From the NCBI GenBank assembly GCA_044371405.1, contig JBILTS010000003.1, forward strand, positions 1-41,579: DNA of 41,579 bases, given 5' to 3'. The notes beneath the pieces are model-generated. The model ran no database searches and was not told the origin of the DNA. It saw only the letters and a list, made by a program, of their open reading frames with translations. Made by a program: the position numbers and the translations under genes. The DNA is from RGEC01 sp044371405 (lineage in GTDB: Bacteria > Bacteroidota > Bacteroidia > NS11-12g > UBA955). Below are positions 33,601-41,002 of this stretch, piece by piece (the stretch's first letter is position 1; every line of letters begins with the position of its first letter).

Positions 33601-35180
33601 GACAGGGCGAATTTCATGCGTCTTTCAGCGGTATAGTAGGAACGGGTTTCTTTTTTCCGGGCCTGCAGGGCTTTCAGTTTTTGGTCAATAAGTGGTTTAT
33701 CTTCGGGCTTGTTTTTGCTAATAAGTGCTTTAAGTTCTTTTTCCATGGCACGTGCCACAGGATCATCGGGTTGTCTGTTATAAAAAGCGTAAAGACTTTC
33801 CATTGGATTAAAGCTAAGGGGGCCCTGAATTCGGGCATAGAGCATTTCCTTGTAGAAATCGGCACTGGCTATTTTGGCATCCTGGTCATTATTGATGTTG
33901 TCAAAATCGATGAATGGTTCTTCGAGTTTCCATCGTATTTGCTGGGCATCGATATCTACTTTATGGTAATCATCATAAAACGGAGCGCGCATTAAACCTT
34001 CAGTTCCGCGGTTAATGACCAGTTTGTTTTCTTCAAACTGAAAATTCACTTCAACGGCAGGGTGGGTAATAACAGTGCTATCCACATATATGGTCATGGA
34101 TGCCCTTCGGCTGGCTGCGGCCCCATTTGAAATTTTAAATGTTTTACTTTTCAGGGTAATCCTTTTTTGATTTTTATAAAGGATGTTGATTATGGTTTCT
34201 TCACCATTGGCTGTCTGTGTATTGATGTCGCTGCCAATCATACTAAAACCACCGCGCAGAGAGGCGTTTGGGCCAACAATTCCAAAAATCTGCAGACTGT
34301 TTTCAAAACTTGAAAATCTTGGCCAGGGAGATTTTTTTACTGTTAAAGAATCCGGAGAAAAGCTGATTTTATCCTGAAACCGACCTTTAACTCCTTCTGT
34401 GAAGTAGCCGGCATATTGTAAAACGCAAGTATCAATTTTGTAATCAGACTCTTCAAGATTGATTGTAAACTTATTCCAGCTTACCTGAACATCATCATCG
34501 GGGAGAACCCTTTCAAATGTGGCCTCACCGGAGAGACCTTTCCATAATTTCTTTTCGGGGTAAAACGTTCCGGCCGTATTATAGATGGCCATTTTATCCA
34601 AGGGACCATGACAAGAAAGGGTGGTAGGTGGGAATTTTACCACAATCTCTCCTTTCTCAAACATCAAATCAAAATCACATGAATCAACAGCCCATCTTTT
34701 ATTATTATCCAAAAACAAGGTGCCATTTCTAAACAGGCCTGTTGTCATTTTAAGAAATTCTACATAATTGGCACTTCCGGAACTTATTAGTTTTCTGGAG
34801 GCCTGTTGCCATTGCTGCAGCACTTTCTCGGGTAGTTTTTTCTCCAGACAGGCAGTTATGGACTGAATCAAATAATCGAAATGCGGTTGAACAGGCATTC
34901 TTTCAGAAACCATATCGCTGCAAATAGCCATGATACTTTTCTGTTGTTCAGGACTAAATTTACCCATCACCCAGCTTTCGCGAAAAATAGCAAAACGCTG
35001 ATTTAAATCTTTGTTAGATGCGGATGCTATGTGTGTTTCGAGTTCTTTAATGAAAACGTCCGGCTCAGGACTAAAACTTCTGATTTGCGCACCGACAGGA
35101 ACAGAAGCAAGCAACATCCATGTTAAGCAAAGGATGAATTTTGAACGCATTTGTAAAAAGTAACGAAAAAACCTGTTCAT
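30630..35180 (-). CDS. Giant exported beta-rich protein of unknown function (1516 aa)
   Basis: Begins with an N-terminal signal segment (MRSKFILCLTWMLLASVPVG from Met11, cleaved near GAQ). I chose the ATG at 35180 because a -7-like element lies 8 bases upstream; an ATG at 35150 is also possible. After an alpha-helical region (about 35-150) the rest is a long series of alternating hydrophobic and polar residues typical of repeated beta strands, with recurrent patterns such as RAGRFDFFGKKFEFDYGNF and FTIAGLRFDGLFKSDGIF. A charged helical insert lies at about 470-535. No catalytic motif, barrel end signature or type IX sorting domain was recognised. The architecture recalls periplasmic beta-scaffold proteins (LptA/OstA, AsmA/TamB), an analogy only. 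The 3' end overlaps truA by 23 bases. Confidence 0.85.
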   Translation of the reverse strand: MNRFFRYFLQMRSKFILCLTWMLLASVPVGAQIRSFSPEPDVFIKELETHIASASNKDLNQRFAIFRESWVMGKFSPEQQKSIMAICSDMVSERMPVQPHFDYLIQSITACLEKKLPEKVLQQWQQASRKLISSGSANYVEFLKMTTGLFRNGTLFLDNNKRWAVDSCDFDLMFEKGEIVVKFPPTTLSCHGPLDKMAIYNTAGTFYPEKKLWKGLSGEATFERVLPDDDVQVSWNKFTINLEESDYKIDTCVLQYAGYFTEGVKGRFQDKISFSPDSLTVKKSPWPRFSSFENSLQIFGIVGPNASLRGGFSMIGSDINTQTANGEETIINILYKNQKRITLKSKTFKISNGAAASRRASMTIYVDSTVITHPAVEVNFQFEENKLVINRGTEGLMRAPFYDDYHKVDIDAQQIRWKLEEPFIDFDNINNDQDAKIASADFYKEMLYARIQGPLSFNPMESLYAFYNRQPDDPVARAMEKELKALISKNKPEDKPLIDQKLKALQARKKETRSYYTAERRMKFALSDYAEFCKMQPEHLRAPFIEWHDAGFITYFPDQDSAMFRTKLFRWVQSHEKNRDYDVIRLSSLISKRSNLTLNLLSNEMNVEGVQKFFFSDSQNVVVVPYEQQVTLLKNRRIRFGGMVRAGRFDFFGKKFEFDYGNFLVRSDIIDSLRLYFPDSTGRSLIPIKSVLRNINGTLYIDKPNNKSGLVNYPEYPIFKALKGSEVLYDKPSIHGGQYKAETFKFVIDPFTIDSLDNFTIAGLRFDGLFKSDGIFPEFRHYVYIQPDYSLGFVTPTPPGGYSMYRGKGTGEMVMNLSERGFYGEQGNIAYSGSTTKFQRILLLPKTAKGTVDSYDLPQSAIYPQVYASNAEMEWIPYHDKFNITNGATPIKVFKSEYDFTGTITQKPSKVTGNGTLAWPEARFSSDEMLFAPNKTSAEKANLTIYGADSTKVAFETKDIRGTMDFDTRIGSFTTNKAGSETRFPYNSYVTNLNDYRWDMNGKTIEARMNAAMAGKQPLWMSTNPTQDSLKFAGVRGIYNLKDYTLNVQQIPFIDIADSRVVLKDGKVTIRENGDMDIVDSARLFANRIDKYHEIYRSRLKIYGKNKMRGSGLYQYVNKLGKRQEFFLDSIIVNRDKNIEGWGRIDESQNFTLDTKIGYKGFAQILSTEQNLQFTGYVKPLHTFKNILPSAWLRYSDRVDPKNVIINVQDPRDKDNKKQYVGLFVANDSSHVYPLFFSWKRRYSDPDVTNDTGIFYYDHEKQSFFAGSKEKLLNDGLKGSFIQLNEKNHTVHAEGPLDFGLEGTNIKFKNAGTADLKEGDSSFVFNLAMMLDFPLHKDFVARLKEMFQTSSGGSVNINTDFFKNAIGEMVAEDKTARNIIKNIEKNGEVSGKDEAEYKLILSDATFRWDSKFRGMYCNDNVSVASFAGTPINKDIKTTMLLEHKRGGENMYIYFDFGGNEWIYINLTKTVANILSSDVKLNEILVNTADKLKVDDFYVKPATQRQVDRFLKRLGAE

Positions 35181-35188
35181 TATTTATA

Positions 35189-35196
35189 CAAAGAAC
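35189..35196 (-). promoter_or_regulatory. Weak -7-like element of the giant gene
   Basis: Minus strand reads GTTCTTTG, matching the TTTG half of TAnnTTTG but not the TA. It ends 8 bases before the ATG at 35180, the spacing seen at several other genes here. Confidence 0.3.
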
Positions 35197-35236
35197 AGGA
35201 AAAACCGTGCCGAAAACGATAAGGGGCTGCAGTTAA

Positions 35237-35998
35237 TTATCCCACAGCTTTGATTATGTCCGCAAAATCACGCGCTTTCAGTGCCGCACCACCAATCAAG
35301 CCACCGTCTATATCGGCCTGAGCCATAAGGCCTGCGGCATTATCGGGCTTCATGCTTCCACCATACAAAATGGAAGTGGTTTCAGCAATTTCCTCGGTGT
35401 AATGCATTCCAATTACCTTACGGATATAATTGTGCATTTCCTGTGCCTGTTCGGGGGAAGCAGTTAGGCCTGTTCCTATTGCCCAAACGGGCTCATAGGC
35501 AATAACAACGCTGGTAAATTCTTTTCTGTCAAGTGCAAACAAACCTTCCTGCAGTTGGGTTTCGACTACTTTAAAGAAAATTTTCTCTTCTCTCTCTTTT
35601 AGGGTTTCACCCACGCAGAAAATCACCTTAAGTCCATGCCTAATTGCAGCTTTGGTCTTTTTGAAAAGTAATTCGCCAGTTTCGCCAAAATATTGTCTTC
35701 TTTCACTGTGACCAATAATTACATATTGTGCACCGGTGCTTTTTACCATGAGTGGACTGATTTCACCCGTGAAAGCTCCGTTGTCTTCATAATGGCAATT
35801 TTGAGCACCCAGTGATATACCGGTACCTTCCAACAGCCGGGCAGCAGAAGCCAGGGATGTGAAAGGCGGACATAAAACAACCTGTGATTTACCGGTGTGT
35901 TCATCTCGCACGATACCGCGGATTTCCGTAACCAGTGCCTGCCCTTCTTCAAGGGTTTTGTTCATTTTCCAGTTTCCTGCAATTATTTTGGTTCTCAT
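35237..35998 (-). CDS. tpiA: Triosephosphate isomerase
   Basis: 253 residues from the ATG at 35998; the frame is open to 36019 but those seven codons lie over a -7-like element and family members start MRTKIIAGNWKMNKT. Catalytic residues are Lys in GNWKMNK (about 13), His in IGHSERRQYFGE (about 97) and Glu in AYEPVWAIGTG (about 169); loop YGGSMKPDN binds phosphate. It interconverts dihydroxyacetone phosphate and glyceraldehyde 3-phosphate in the cytoplasm. It lies downstream of cmk with a 92-base gap and probably has its own promoter. Confidence 0.97.
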   Translation of the reverse strand: MRTKIIAGNWKMNKTLEEGQALVTEIRGIVRDEHTGKSQVVLCPPFTSLASAARLLEGTGISLGAQNCHYEDNGAFTGEISPLMVKSTGAQYVIIGHSERRQYFGETGELLFKKTKAAIRHGLKVIFCVGETLKEREEKIFFKVVETQLQEGLFALDRKEFTSVVIAYEPVWAIGTGLTASPEQAQEMHNYIRKVIGMHYTEEIAETTSILYGGSMKPDNAAGLMAQADIDGGLIGGAALKARDFADIIKAVG

Positions 35999-36006
35999 TG
36001 CGGCTG

Positions 36007-36014
36007 CAAAGTTC
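36007..36014 (-). promoter_or_regulatory. -7-like element of tpiA
   Basis: Minus strand reads GAACTTTG followed by CAGCCGC, one mismatch from TAnnTTTG, ending 8 bases before the chosen ATG at 35998. Confidence 0.4.
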
Positions 36015-36090
36015 ATCAATTAAGGCGAAAAACAGAAATACATTTGCTGAATAATTCATAAGCAAAAATCTTATTTTTGTTACAATTGAA

Positions 36091-36777
36091 TTAAATTACA
36101 GACCCCAGGATGGCTGTTACCCAACTCATTGCCAGGCGAAACTGATCTTCTCTGTTTAAATTTGAGTTATCCAGCAGTTTATAATCTTCGGTCATGGTAA
36201 GTGGACTATCGCTTCTGCTGCTGTCAATCTGATCACGTTGTTTCAAGTTGGCCAAAACCTCGTCATAGGTGGTTTTAGTTCCATTTTCCAAAAGTTCATT
36301 AAACCGTCTGTGGGCTCGAACCTCGGGGGTTGCAGTCATAAATATTTTTAATTCCGCATCCGGAAAAACAACTGTGCCAATATCTCTTCCGTCCATAACA
36401 ACCCCTTTTTCTGCACCCATTTTTTGCTGAAGTGCGACTAGGAAACGCCTAACCTCCGATATTTTTGCTACCTGACTAACAGATTCAGCTACTGTCATGG
36501 ATCTAATTTCCTTTTCTACGTTTTCTCCATTCAGCCAAACATCGCTTCTGCCGGTTTCCTGATTAATCATAAAATCCAGGCTGATTTCGGGTAATGCAGT
36601 GGCAACGGCGGTAACATTATGGGTAGGAATACCTGCTCTTAGCATGTGCAAAGTCACTGCACGATACATAGCACCGCTGTCGATGAATTTATAGCCCAAT
36701 TCGGCAGCAAGCTGCTTGGCCAGCGTGCCTTTCCCACAGCTGCTGTGTCCGTCGATGGCAATGTTGATCCGTTTCAA
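36091..36777 (-). CDS. cmk: Cytidylate kinase
   Basis: 228 residues from a TTG at 36777, which gives the family start MKRINIAIDGHSSCGKGT; the open frame reaches 36867 only by running into porQ. The P-loop is GHSSCGKGT, the CMP-binding region includes IDSGAMYRAVT, and the lid and phosphate contacts include MDGRDIGTVVFPDAE and SSRSDSPLTM. It phosphorylates CMP and dCMP with ATP. The start lies four bases after the porQ stop, so the two are likely cotranscribed. The TTG start would lower its translation relative to an ATG. Confidence 0.95.
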   Translation of the reverse strand: MKRINIAIDGHSSCGKGTLAKQLAAELGYKFIDSGAMYRAVTLHMLRAGIPTHNVTAVATALPEISLDFMINQETGRSDVWLNGENVEKEIRSMTVAESVSQVAKISEVRRFLVALQQKMGAEKGVVMDGRDIGTVVFPDAELKIFMTATPEVRAHRRFNELLENGTKTTYDEVLANLKQRDQIDSSRSDSPLTMTEDYKLLDNSNLNREDQFRLAMSWVTAILGSVI

Positions 36778-36781
36778 AATT

Positions 36782-37819
36782 CTACTTTCTGACCTTAAAA
36801 TCGGATGGAGCCGCACTAAACGTAAACAAATTGGCATTGAAGCCCGGGAAATACGCCATGCTGGCATAGGTTATCTGAATTCTGCTGATTCGAAACTGTA
36901 GACCCCAGCTATAACCGGTAACACCCGGCCTTGCGTCCGGGGCCATTTCCTTACGACGCTGATGGTTGTAGCCCAACAAAATACCAAAATTTTTCCCCAA
37001 TAACAATTCTGTTCCAAAGGTAAAATGCCTCAGCACTTTATCTCCCAGCGGGGCCTCCCTTGCTGCTTCCGGCTGCCCACTGAGGTTAATTGCGCTACTC
37101 TTCAAAAACTGGCTGTAGGTCATATCCGGTTTTTGCAGATTATGGGCAGTAACATTGAAGCGGAAAGGCATGTGACGCGGTTTGAAATTCACCCCAATTT
37201 CGGCTGATAATGGTAGCGGCTCGCGAACGCCAGGCGTGTAGGCGAGCAGCTGAAAACCTGCGTTTCTCATTACTGCAGCAGCCGTAAACAAACTATCGCG
37301 GCTACGCCAAACCAGGCCAGCATCGAAGGCAGCACCGGTAGAAATAAAAGGTCCTAAAATACTGTACACAAATTTCACATTGGCTCCGGCATACAAGCCA
37401 GGTTTTATTTGCCTAGCATAACCTGCAGTTACTGAGGTTTCATTCGCAGGAATCTTACCTTCTGCGTTTCCGCCCTCATCATAGGCATCCATCTGGCCAT
37501 AATCCATAAATGAAACCTGTACACCACCTGTTCCTTTTTTTATATTTTTAGCAAAAGTTGCACTACCGGTCCAAACACCTTTTAAATGGGTATTGAAATT
37601 GAGGGCACTCCGCAGGTGCATTTGATCGTTTAGCAAAGCCGGATTGTGAGCAAACAGTGTTACGTCCCTTTCAAGGAAAGCATTGCAGTAACCGCCCCAT
37701 GCTGCCTGACGTGCACCCACCGGCTGCATCAGAACACGGTATACCCCGTTTCCTCCCAGCTGCGCCCTACCCGGGCCAATGCAAAACAGCACAGCAATTA
37801 TGGTAACAAATCCACGCAT
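36782..37819 (-). CDS. porQ: Type IX secretion system protein PorQ
   Basis: 345 residues from the ATG at 37819, giving a signal peptide (MRGFVTIIAVLFCIGPGRAQ) followed at once by the family start LGGNGVYRVLMQPVGARQAAWGG. The remainder is a beta-barrel-like outer-membrane protein of the PorV/PorQ class: glycine and aromatic strands, NPALL near residue 55, and a C-terminal YASMAYFPGFNANLFTFS. PorQ belongs to the type IX secretion apparatus that exports and anchors cargo with C-terminal sorting domains in Bacteroidota. No other T9SS gene lies in the window; porQ commonly sits next to cmk. A perfect -7 element lies 8 bases upstream. Confidence 0.93.
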   Translation of the reverse strand: MRGFVTIIAVLFCIGPGRAQLGGNGVYRVLMQPVGARQAAWGGYCNAFLERDVTLFAHNPALLNDQMHLRSALNFNTHLKGVWTGSATFAKNIKKGTGGVQVSFMDYGQMDAYDEGGNAEGKIPANETSVTAGYARQIKPGLYAGANVKFVYSILGPFISTGAAFDAGLVWRSRDSLFTAAAVMRNAGFQLLAYTPGVREPLPLSAEIGVNFKPRHMPFRFNVTAHNLQKPDMTYSQFLKSSAINLSGQPEAAREAPLGDKVLRHFTFGTELLLGKNFGILLGYNHQRRKEMAPDARPGVTGYSWGLQFRISRIQITYASMAYFPGFNANLFTFSAAPSDFKVRK

Positions 37820-37827
37820 GTTTACCG

Positions 37828-37835
37828 CAAAGGTA
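37828..37835 (-). promoter_or_regulatory. -7 element of porQ-cmk
   Basis: Minus strand reads TACCTTTG followed by CGGTAAAC, a perfect TAnnTTTG ending 8 bases before the porQ ATG at 37819. Confidence 0.6.
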
Positions 37836-37905
37836 TCACAGGAGTGGTGGAAAATACCACTACGGTTGTGAACAATATAAAATTTTACGAAAGCGTGTTT
37901 TGGCC

Positions 37906-37913
37906 GAAATTTG
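37906..37913 (+). promoter_or_regulatory. -7-like element of ribF
   Basis: Plus strand reads GAAATTTG followed by CAGCAC, one mismatch from TAnnTTTG, ending 8 bases before the ribF ATG at 37922. Confidence 0.45.
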
Positions 37914-37921
37914 CAGCACAT

Positions 37922-38854
37922 ATGCAGGTATACCACAACCTTGATGACATTCCGCAGTTTAGTGGCCTGGTGCTTACCCAGGGCACGTTTGATGGTGTTC
38001 ATCTCGGCCACATAAAGGTGCTGGAAAACGTGGTACAGGAAGCGCAACAATCCGAATTAGAGAGCATGTTGCTGACATTCTTCCCGCACCCCCGGCTGGT
38101 GTTATACCCCAATGATAACCCCCTCAGAATGTTAAGCAGTCTGGATGAAAAAATCCGGCAGGTGGAAGCCTGTGGTATAGATCACATGCTGATTTTGCCC
38201 TTTACATCTGCAGTTGCTTCCCTGAGCCCGCTTGATTTTGTGCGGGGCGTGCTGGTTAACAAGCTGAACGTATCCACCATGATTGTGGGTTATGACCATA
38301 GATTTGGTAAAAACCGCGAAGGCAGTTTTGCAGATTTAATGCAGTATGGAGAAATGTTGGATTTCAGGGTTAAAGAGATACCCGCCGGAGAGATTGACCA
38401 TATAGCGGTATCAAGCACCCGCATCAGAAAAGCGCTTCTTTCAGGCGATCTTGCACAGGCAAATCAGTTATTGGGGCGACCTTACACCCTGTCAGGAAAG
38501 GTGGTACACGGAAGAAAACTGGGGCGAACCCTAGGTTTTCCGACCGCCAATATGGAAATTGAAGATCCCTACAAACTCATCCCGGCAACGGGTGTTTACG
38601 CCGTCAGGGCCCACCTACCTTCGGGCATTTACGGCGGGGCTATGAATGTAGGCTTCAACCCCAGTATCCCGGGAAAAGGGTTTAGCATTGAAGCCCATTT
38701 ATTTGGATTTTCCGAAGAAATTTACGAAATTGCAATCCGCTTTGAGATGATTGCTTATCTCAGACAGGAATACTCATTTGATAATCTTGAAGCACTCACT
38801 AAACAAATCGCGCAGGACTGTGAAGACGCCAAAATGGCACTCGCTGCTGTTTAA
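37922..38854 (+). CDS. ribF: Bifunctional riboflavin kinase/FAD synthetase
   Basis: 310 residues from the ATG at 37922; a longer open frame back to 37646 crosses the divergent porQ gene and its promoter. The N-terminal nucleotidyltransferase domain (about 15-185) has TQGTFDGVHLGHIKVL and SSTRIRKALLSGD; the C-terminal riboflavin-kinase domain (about 190-305) has GRKLGRTLGFPTANM and GGAMNVGFNPSI. The protein phosphorylates riboflavin to FMN and adenylylates FMN to FAD. The 3' end overlaps the M23 peptidase gene by 35 bases, an unusual pairing. Confidence 0.96.
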   Translation: MQVYHNLDDIPQFSGLVLTQGTFDGVHLGHIKVLENVVQEAQQSELESMLLTFFPHPRLVLYPNDNPLRMLSSLDEKIRQVEACGIDHMLILPFTSAVASLSPLDFVRGVLVNKLNVSTMIVGYDHRFGKNREGSFADLMQYGEMLDFRVKEIPAGEIDHIAVSSTRIRKALLSGDLAQANQLLGRPYTLSGKVVHGRKLGRTLGFPTANMEIEDPYKLIPATGVYAVRAHLPSGIYGGAMNVGFNPSIPGKGFSIEAHLFGFSEEIYEIAIRFEMIAYLRQEYSFDNLEALTKQIAQDCEDAKMALAAV

Positions 38855-39620
38855 AGTTTGTTTTTTACTGGGGTTAATACTGCTTAGCAATCATCTTCAT
38901 GCTTTACCGGCAGGCATCCTAAACTACCACGATTCTGATGGCTACAGCACACCTCAAATGGCAGCTCCCGCTATCATCCCCGGTATTTCACCCATATTTG
39001 ATCTTTATGCTTACTGGGATACTACGAATGTAGATCCATACAAGTTCAACTTTGATTCGATTGCTGGTGCACTTCAGTTGCAGGTGCTGGAAGCCGACTG
39101 TGGGTTTGCACTTCCCGTAATTGGCACCATGACTTCCCCGTTTGGATGGCGCTGGGGCCAAGTTCATGCAGGCATTGATATTAGTCTTCGCACGGGTGAT
39201 ACCATTGTAAGTGCTTTTGATGGTGTGGTACGAATGAGTCGCTGGTACCATGGTTACGGCAACTGCGTTGTGGTAAGGCATCATAACGGGCTCGAAACCT
39301 TGTATGGACATCTGAGTCAGCGCCTGGTAAATCCGGGTGATCTGGTTAATGCCGGGCAAATCATCGGTCTGGGCGGCAGCACCGGCTACAGCACAGGACC
39401 TCACCTGCATTTTGAAACGCGCATTCTGGGTAAACCCTTTAATCCCGAATCACTCATCGACTTTAAGAAAGACAGTTTACTGCAAGATACCATGAGTTTC
39501 ACTACCAGTAGCTTTGCTTTGCCTACCTCACCTGTGTACCGCTCTTACTATCGCAGAGGATACAGGGGGTATTACAAAAAATCATACAGAAGAGGTTCCG
39601 GATACCGAAGGAGAAGGTAA
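38820..39620 (+). CDS. M23 family metallopeptidase with Tyr/Arg-rich tail
   Basis: 266 residues from a GTG at 38820 that gives a clear signal peptide (MKTPKWHSLLFKVCFLLGLI, then LLSNHLHA); no ATG fits better. The LytM/M23 domain (about 95-210) has all expected zinc and catalytic residues: HAGID (His and Asp), YGHLS and GPHLHFE, with SPFGWRW before them. Such enzymes cleave peptidoglycan cross-links or peptide stems in the periplasm. The active-site set is complete, so catalysis is likely, unlike EnvC/NlpD-type activators. The last about 27 residues are almost only Tyr, Arg, Gly, Ser and Lys, ending GYRRRR. The gene starts inside ribF, 35 bases before its stop. Confidence 0.9.
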   Translation: MKTPKWHSLLFKVCFLLGLILLSNHLHALPAGILNYHDSDGYSTPQMAAPAIIPGISPIFDLYAYWDTTNVDPYKFNFDSIAGALQLQVLEADCGFALPVIGTMTSPFGWRWGQVHAGIDISLRTGDTIVSAFDGVVRMSRWYHGYGNCVVVRHHNGLETLYGHLSQRLVNPGDLVNAGQIIGLGGSTGYSTGPHLHFETRILGKPFNPESLIDFKKDSLLQDTMSFTTSSFALPTSPVYRSYYRRGYRGYYKKSYRRGSGYRRRR

Positions 39621-39626
39621 AACTGA

Positions 39627-40127
39627 TTACAGTATCACCAGATTCAGACCAGAATTTACTTCTATTTGAATGCCGCGAACGCCGGCACCCTGTGCTGCCA
39701 GCACATCGCGCTCTCTATCTCCAATCATAACACAGTTTTCGGGTTTCAGATTAAAACGATGCAGGGCTTTTTCAACCATCAAACTGCCCGGTTTCCGACA
39801 AAGGCACTTACCGGATATTTCAGGATGGTGAACACAGTAGTAAAAGGCATCGATGGCAAAACCTTGAAGATTGCACAAGCCCTGCAAATACTGGTGCATG
39901 GCAATGACAGTATTTTCCTCGTATAGATCTTTATCAAGTCCACCCTGATTGGTTATTACAACCAAACCATACCCCTCCTGAAACCATTTTTTGAGCGTTT
40001 CAATGGTACCAGGCAGCACATCAAATTCATCCAGAGAGGTAGTATAGTTACCCGGATCATGGTTAATTACACCATCTCTGTCGAGAAAAACGGCTTTTTC
40101 AAAGTGTCGGGATGAAGATTGCTGCAT
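39627..40127 (-). CDS. HAD phosphatase, GmhB-like (heptose 1,7-bisphosphate 7-phosphatase)
   Basis: 166 residues from the ATG at 40127; the open frame to 40226 overlaps the divergent glycosyltransferase and is rejected. HAD motifs are complete: FLDRDGVIN (nucleophile and acid Asp), VITNQGG, CRKPGS (Lys) and MIGDRERDVLAA. The zinc cluster characteristic of GmhB and histidinol-phosphate HADs, CxH followed by CxC, is visible in YCVHHPEISGKCLCRKP. GmhB removes the 7-phosphate of heptose bisphosphate in ADP- or GDP-heptose synthesis for surface glycans. No other heptose gene is nearby, so a histidinol-phosphate or other phosphatase role cannot be excluded. Confidence 0.88.
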   Translation of the reverse strand: MQQSSSRHFEKAVFLDRDGVINHDPGNYTTSLDEFDVLPGTIETLKKWFQEGYGLVVITNQGGLDKDLYEENTVIAMHQYLQGLCNLQGFAIDAFYYCVHHPEISGKCLCRKPGSLMVEKALHRFNLKPENCVMIGDRERDVLAAQGAGVRGIQIEVNSGLNLVIL

Positions 40128-40134
40128 TTGGTTG

Positions 40135-40142
40135 CAAAATAA
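40135..40142 (-). promoter_or_regulatory. -7-like element of the GmhB-like gene
   Basis: Minus strand reads TTATTTTG followed by CAACCAA, one mismatch from TAnnTTTG, ending 7 bases before the ATG at 40127. It lies back to back with the -7 element of the glycosyltransferase. Confidence 0.45.
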
Positions 40143-40144
40143 CG

Positions 40145-40152
40145 TAATTTCG
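40145..40152 (+). promoter_or_regulatory. -7-like element of the glycosyltransferase gene
   Basis: Plus strand reads TAATTTCG followed by CAGCAATC, one mismatch from TAnnTTTG, ending 8 bases before the GTG at 40161. Confidence 0.4.
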
Positions 40153-40160
40153 CAGCAATC

Positions 40161-40886
40161 GTGACAGATCGAATCGTCATAATACCCACATACAACGAAA
40201 TCGAGAACATCGTAGCCATGGTGCACAAGGTGATGGGGTTAGAACCCGCTTTTCACCTGTTGGTGGTAGATGACAACTCACCCGATGGCACTGCCGGTCA
40301 GGTAGAATTACTGCAAAAAGAATATGCAGACCGACTGCACCTTTTGAAACGCAAGGGTAAAGCGGGACTAGGAACAGCGTATATCGCAGGATTCAAATGG
40401 TGTCTGGAGCGCAATTACCAATACATCTGTGAAATGGACTGTGATTTCAGTCACAATCCCGATGATTTAAATCGCCTGGTAACTGCGTGTGTGGAAGGTG
40501 CAGATATGGCTGTTGGAAGCCGTTATGCCGGGGGTGTTGTGAATGTGGTAAACTGGCCAATGGGTAGGGTTTTGATGAGCTACTATGCCAGCAAGTATGT
40601 GCGTATTGTTACCGGCTTGCGGGTTGCCGACTCCACGGCGGGATTTGTTTGTTATTCAAGAAAAGTGCTGGAGCAAATCGGACTGGATCGAATCAAGTTC
40701 AAAGGTTACGCTTTCCAGATTGAAATGAAATTCAGAACCTGGAAAAAGGGTTTTAAGATTCAAGAGGTACCCATTATTTTCACCGACCGAACTTTGGGGA
40801 CCAGTAAAATGAGTACTAAAATTTTCAGAGAAGCCCTGTTTGGCGTAATGGAACTGCGCATCAAAAGCATGTTTGGCCAATTGTAA
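40161..40886 (+). CDS. Polyprenol-phosphate mannosyltransferase-like GT2 (DPM1 family)
   Basis: 241 residues from a GTG start. The GT-A fold is clear: IIPTYNEIENI at the N-terminus, LVVDDNSPDGTA (nucleotide-binding Asp), and the DxD-like metal motif in CEMDCDFSHNP. AVGSRYAGG and the C-terminal FKIQEVPIIFTDRTLGTSKMS are typical of DPM1-type enzymes, which move mannose or glucose from a nucleotide sugar to polyprenyl phosphate on the cytoplasmic face of the membrane. It has no C-terminal membrane helices, as in the short DPM1 form. The product probably feeds O-mannosylation or surface glycan synthesis. It is divergent from the GmhB-like gene by 33 bases. Confidence 0.92.
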   Translation: MTDRIVIIPTYNEIENIVAMVHKVMGLEPAFHLLVVDDNSPDGTAGQVELLQKEYADRLHLLKRKGKAGLGTAYIAGFKWCLERNYQYICEMDCDFSHNPDDLNRLVTACVEGADMAVGSRYAGGVVNVVNWPMGRVLMSYYASKYVRIVTGLRVADSTAGFVCYSRKVLEQIGLDRIKFKGYAFQIEMKFRTWKKGFKIQEVPIIFTDRTLGTSKMSTKIFREALFGVMELRIKSMFGQL

Positions 40887-40950
40887 CGGCAAACTGTCAT
40901 CTCAGCACCTAAATTTAACGTAGCCGTAGCCTAAAAAGGCATTTAATCAT

Positions 40951-40958
40951 TAACTTTG
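40951..40958 (+). promoter_or_regulatory. -7 element of the CorA-type gene
   Basis: Plus strand reads TAACTTTG followed by CAACCAC, a perfect TAnnTTTG. It ends 44 bases before the ATG at 41003, so this gene, unlike many others here, should have a normal leader. Confidence 0.6.
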
Positions 40959-41002
40959 CAACCACATTCGCTGAATGGACGGAGACAGTAGTCGATATTA
41001 CC

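Noticed and set aside
36036..36085. A/T-rich inverted repeat (CAAAAAT/ATTTTTG) after cmk as a terminator
   Set aside because: The stem is only about seven A/T pairs and lacks a T-run, so it is too weak to call.
36778..36867. N-terminal extension of cmk
   Set aside because: It would read into porQ, and the family start and P-loop spacing fit a TTG at 36777.
37646..37921. N-terminal extension of ribF
   Set aside because: It runs antisense through porQ and both divergent promoters; the family begins near the ATG at 37922.
37820..38050. N-terminal extension of porQ
   Set aside because: The signal peptide begins at the ATG at 37819, just after a perfect -7 element; the extension is antisense to ribF.
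40128..40226. N-terminal extension of the GmhB-like gene
   Set aside because: Cys-rich, not family-like, and antisense to the glycosyltransferase start.
40929..40940. Short GCCT...AGGC palindrome after the glycosyltransferase gene
   Set aside because: A four-base stem without a T-run; likely chance.
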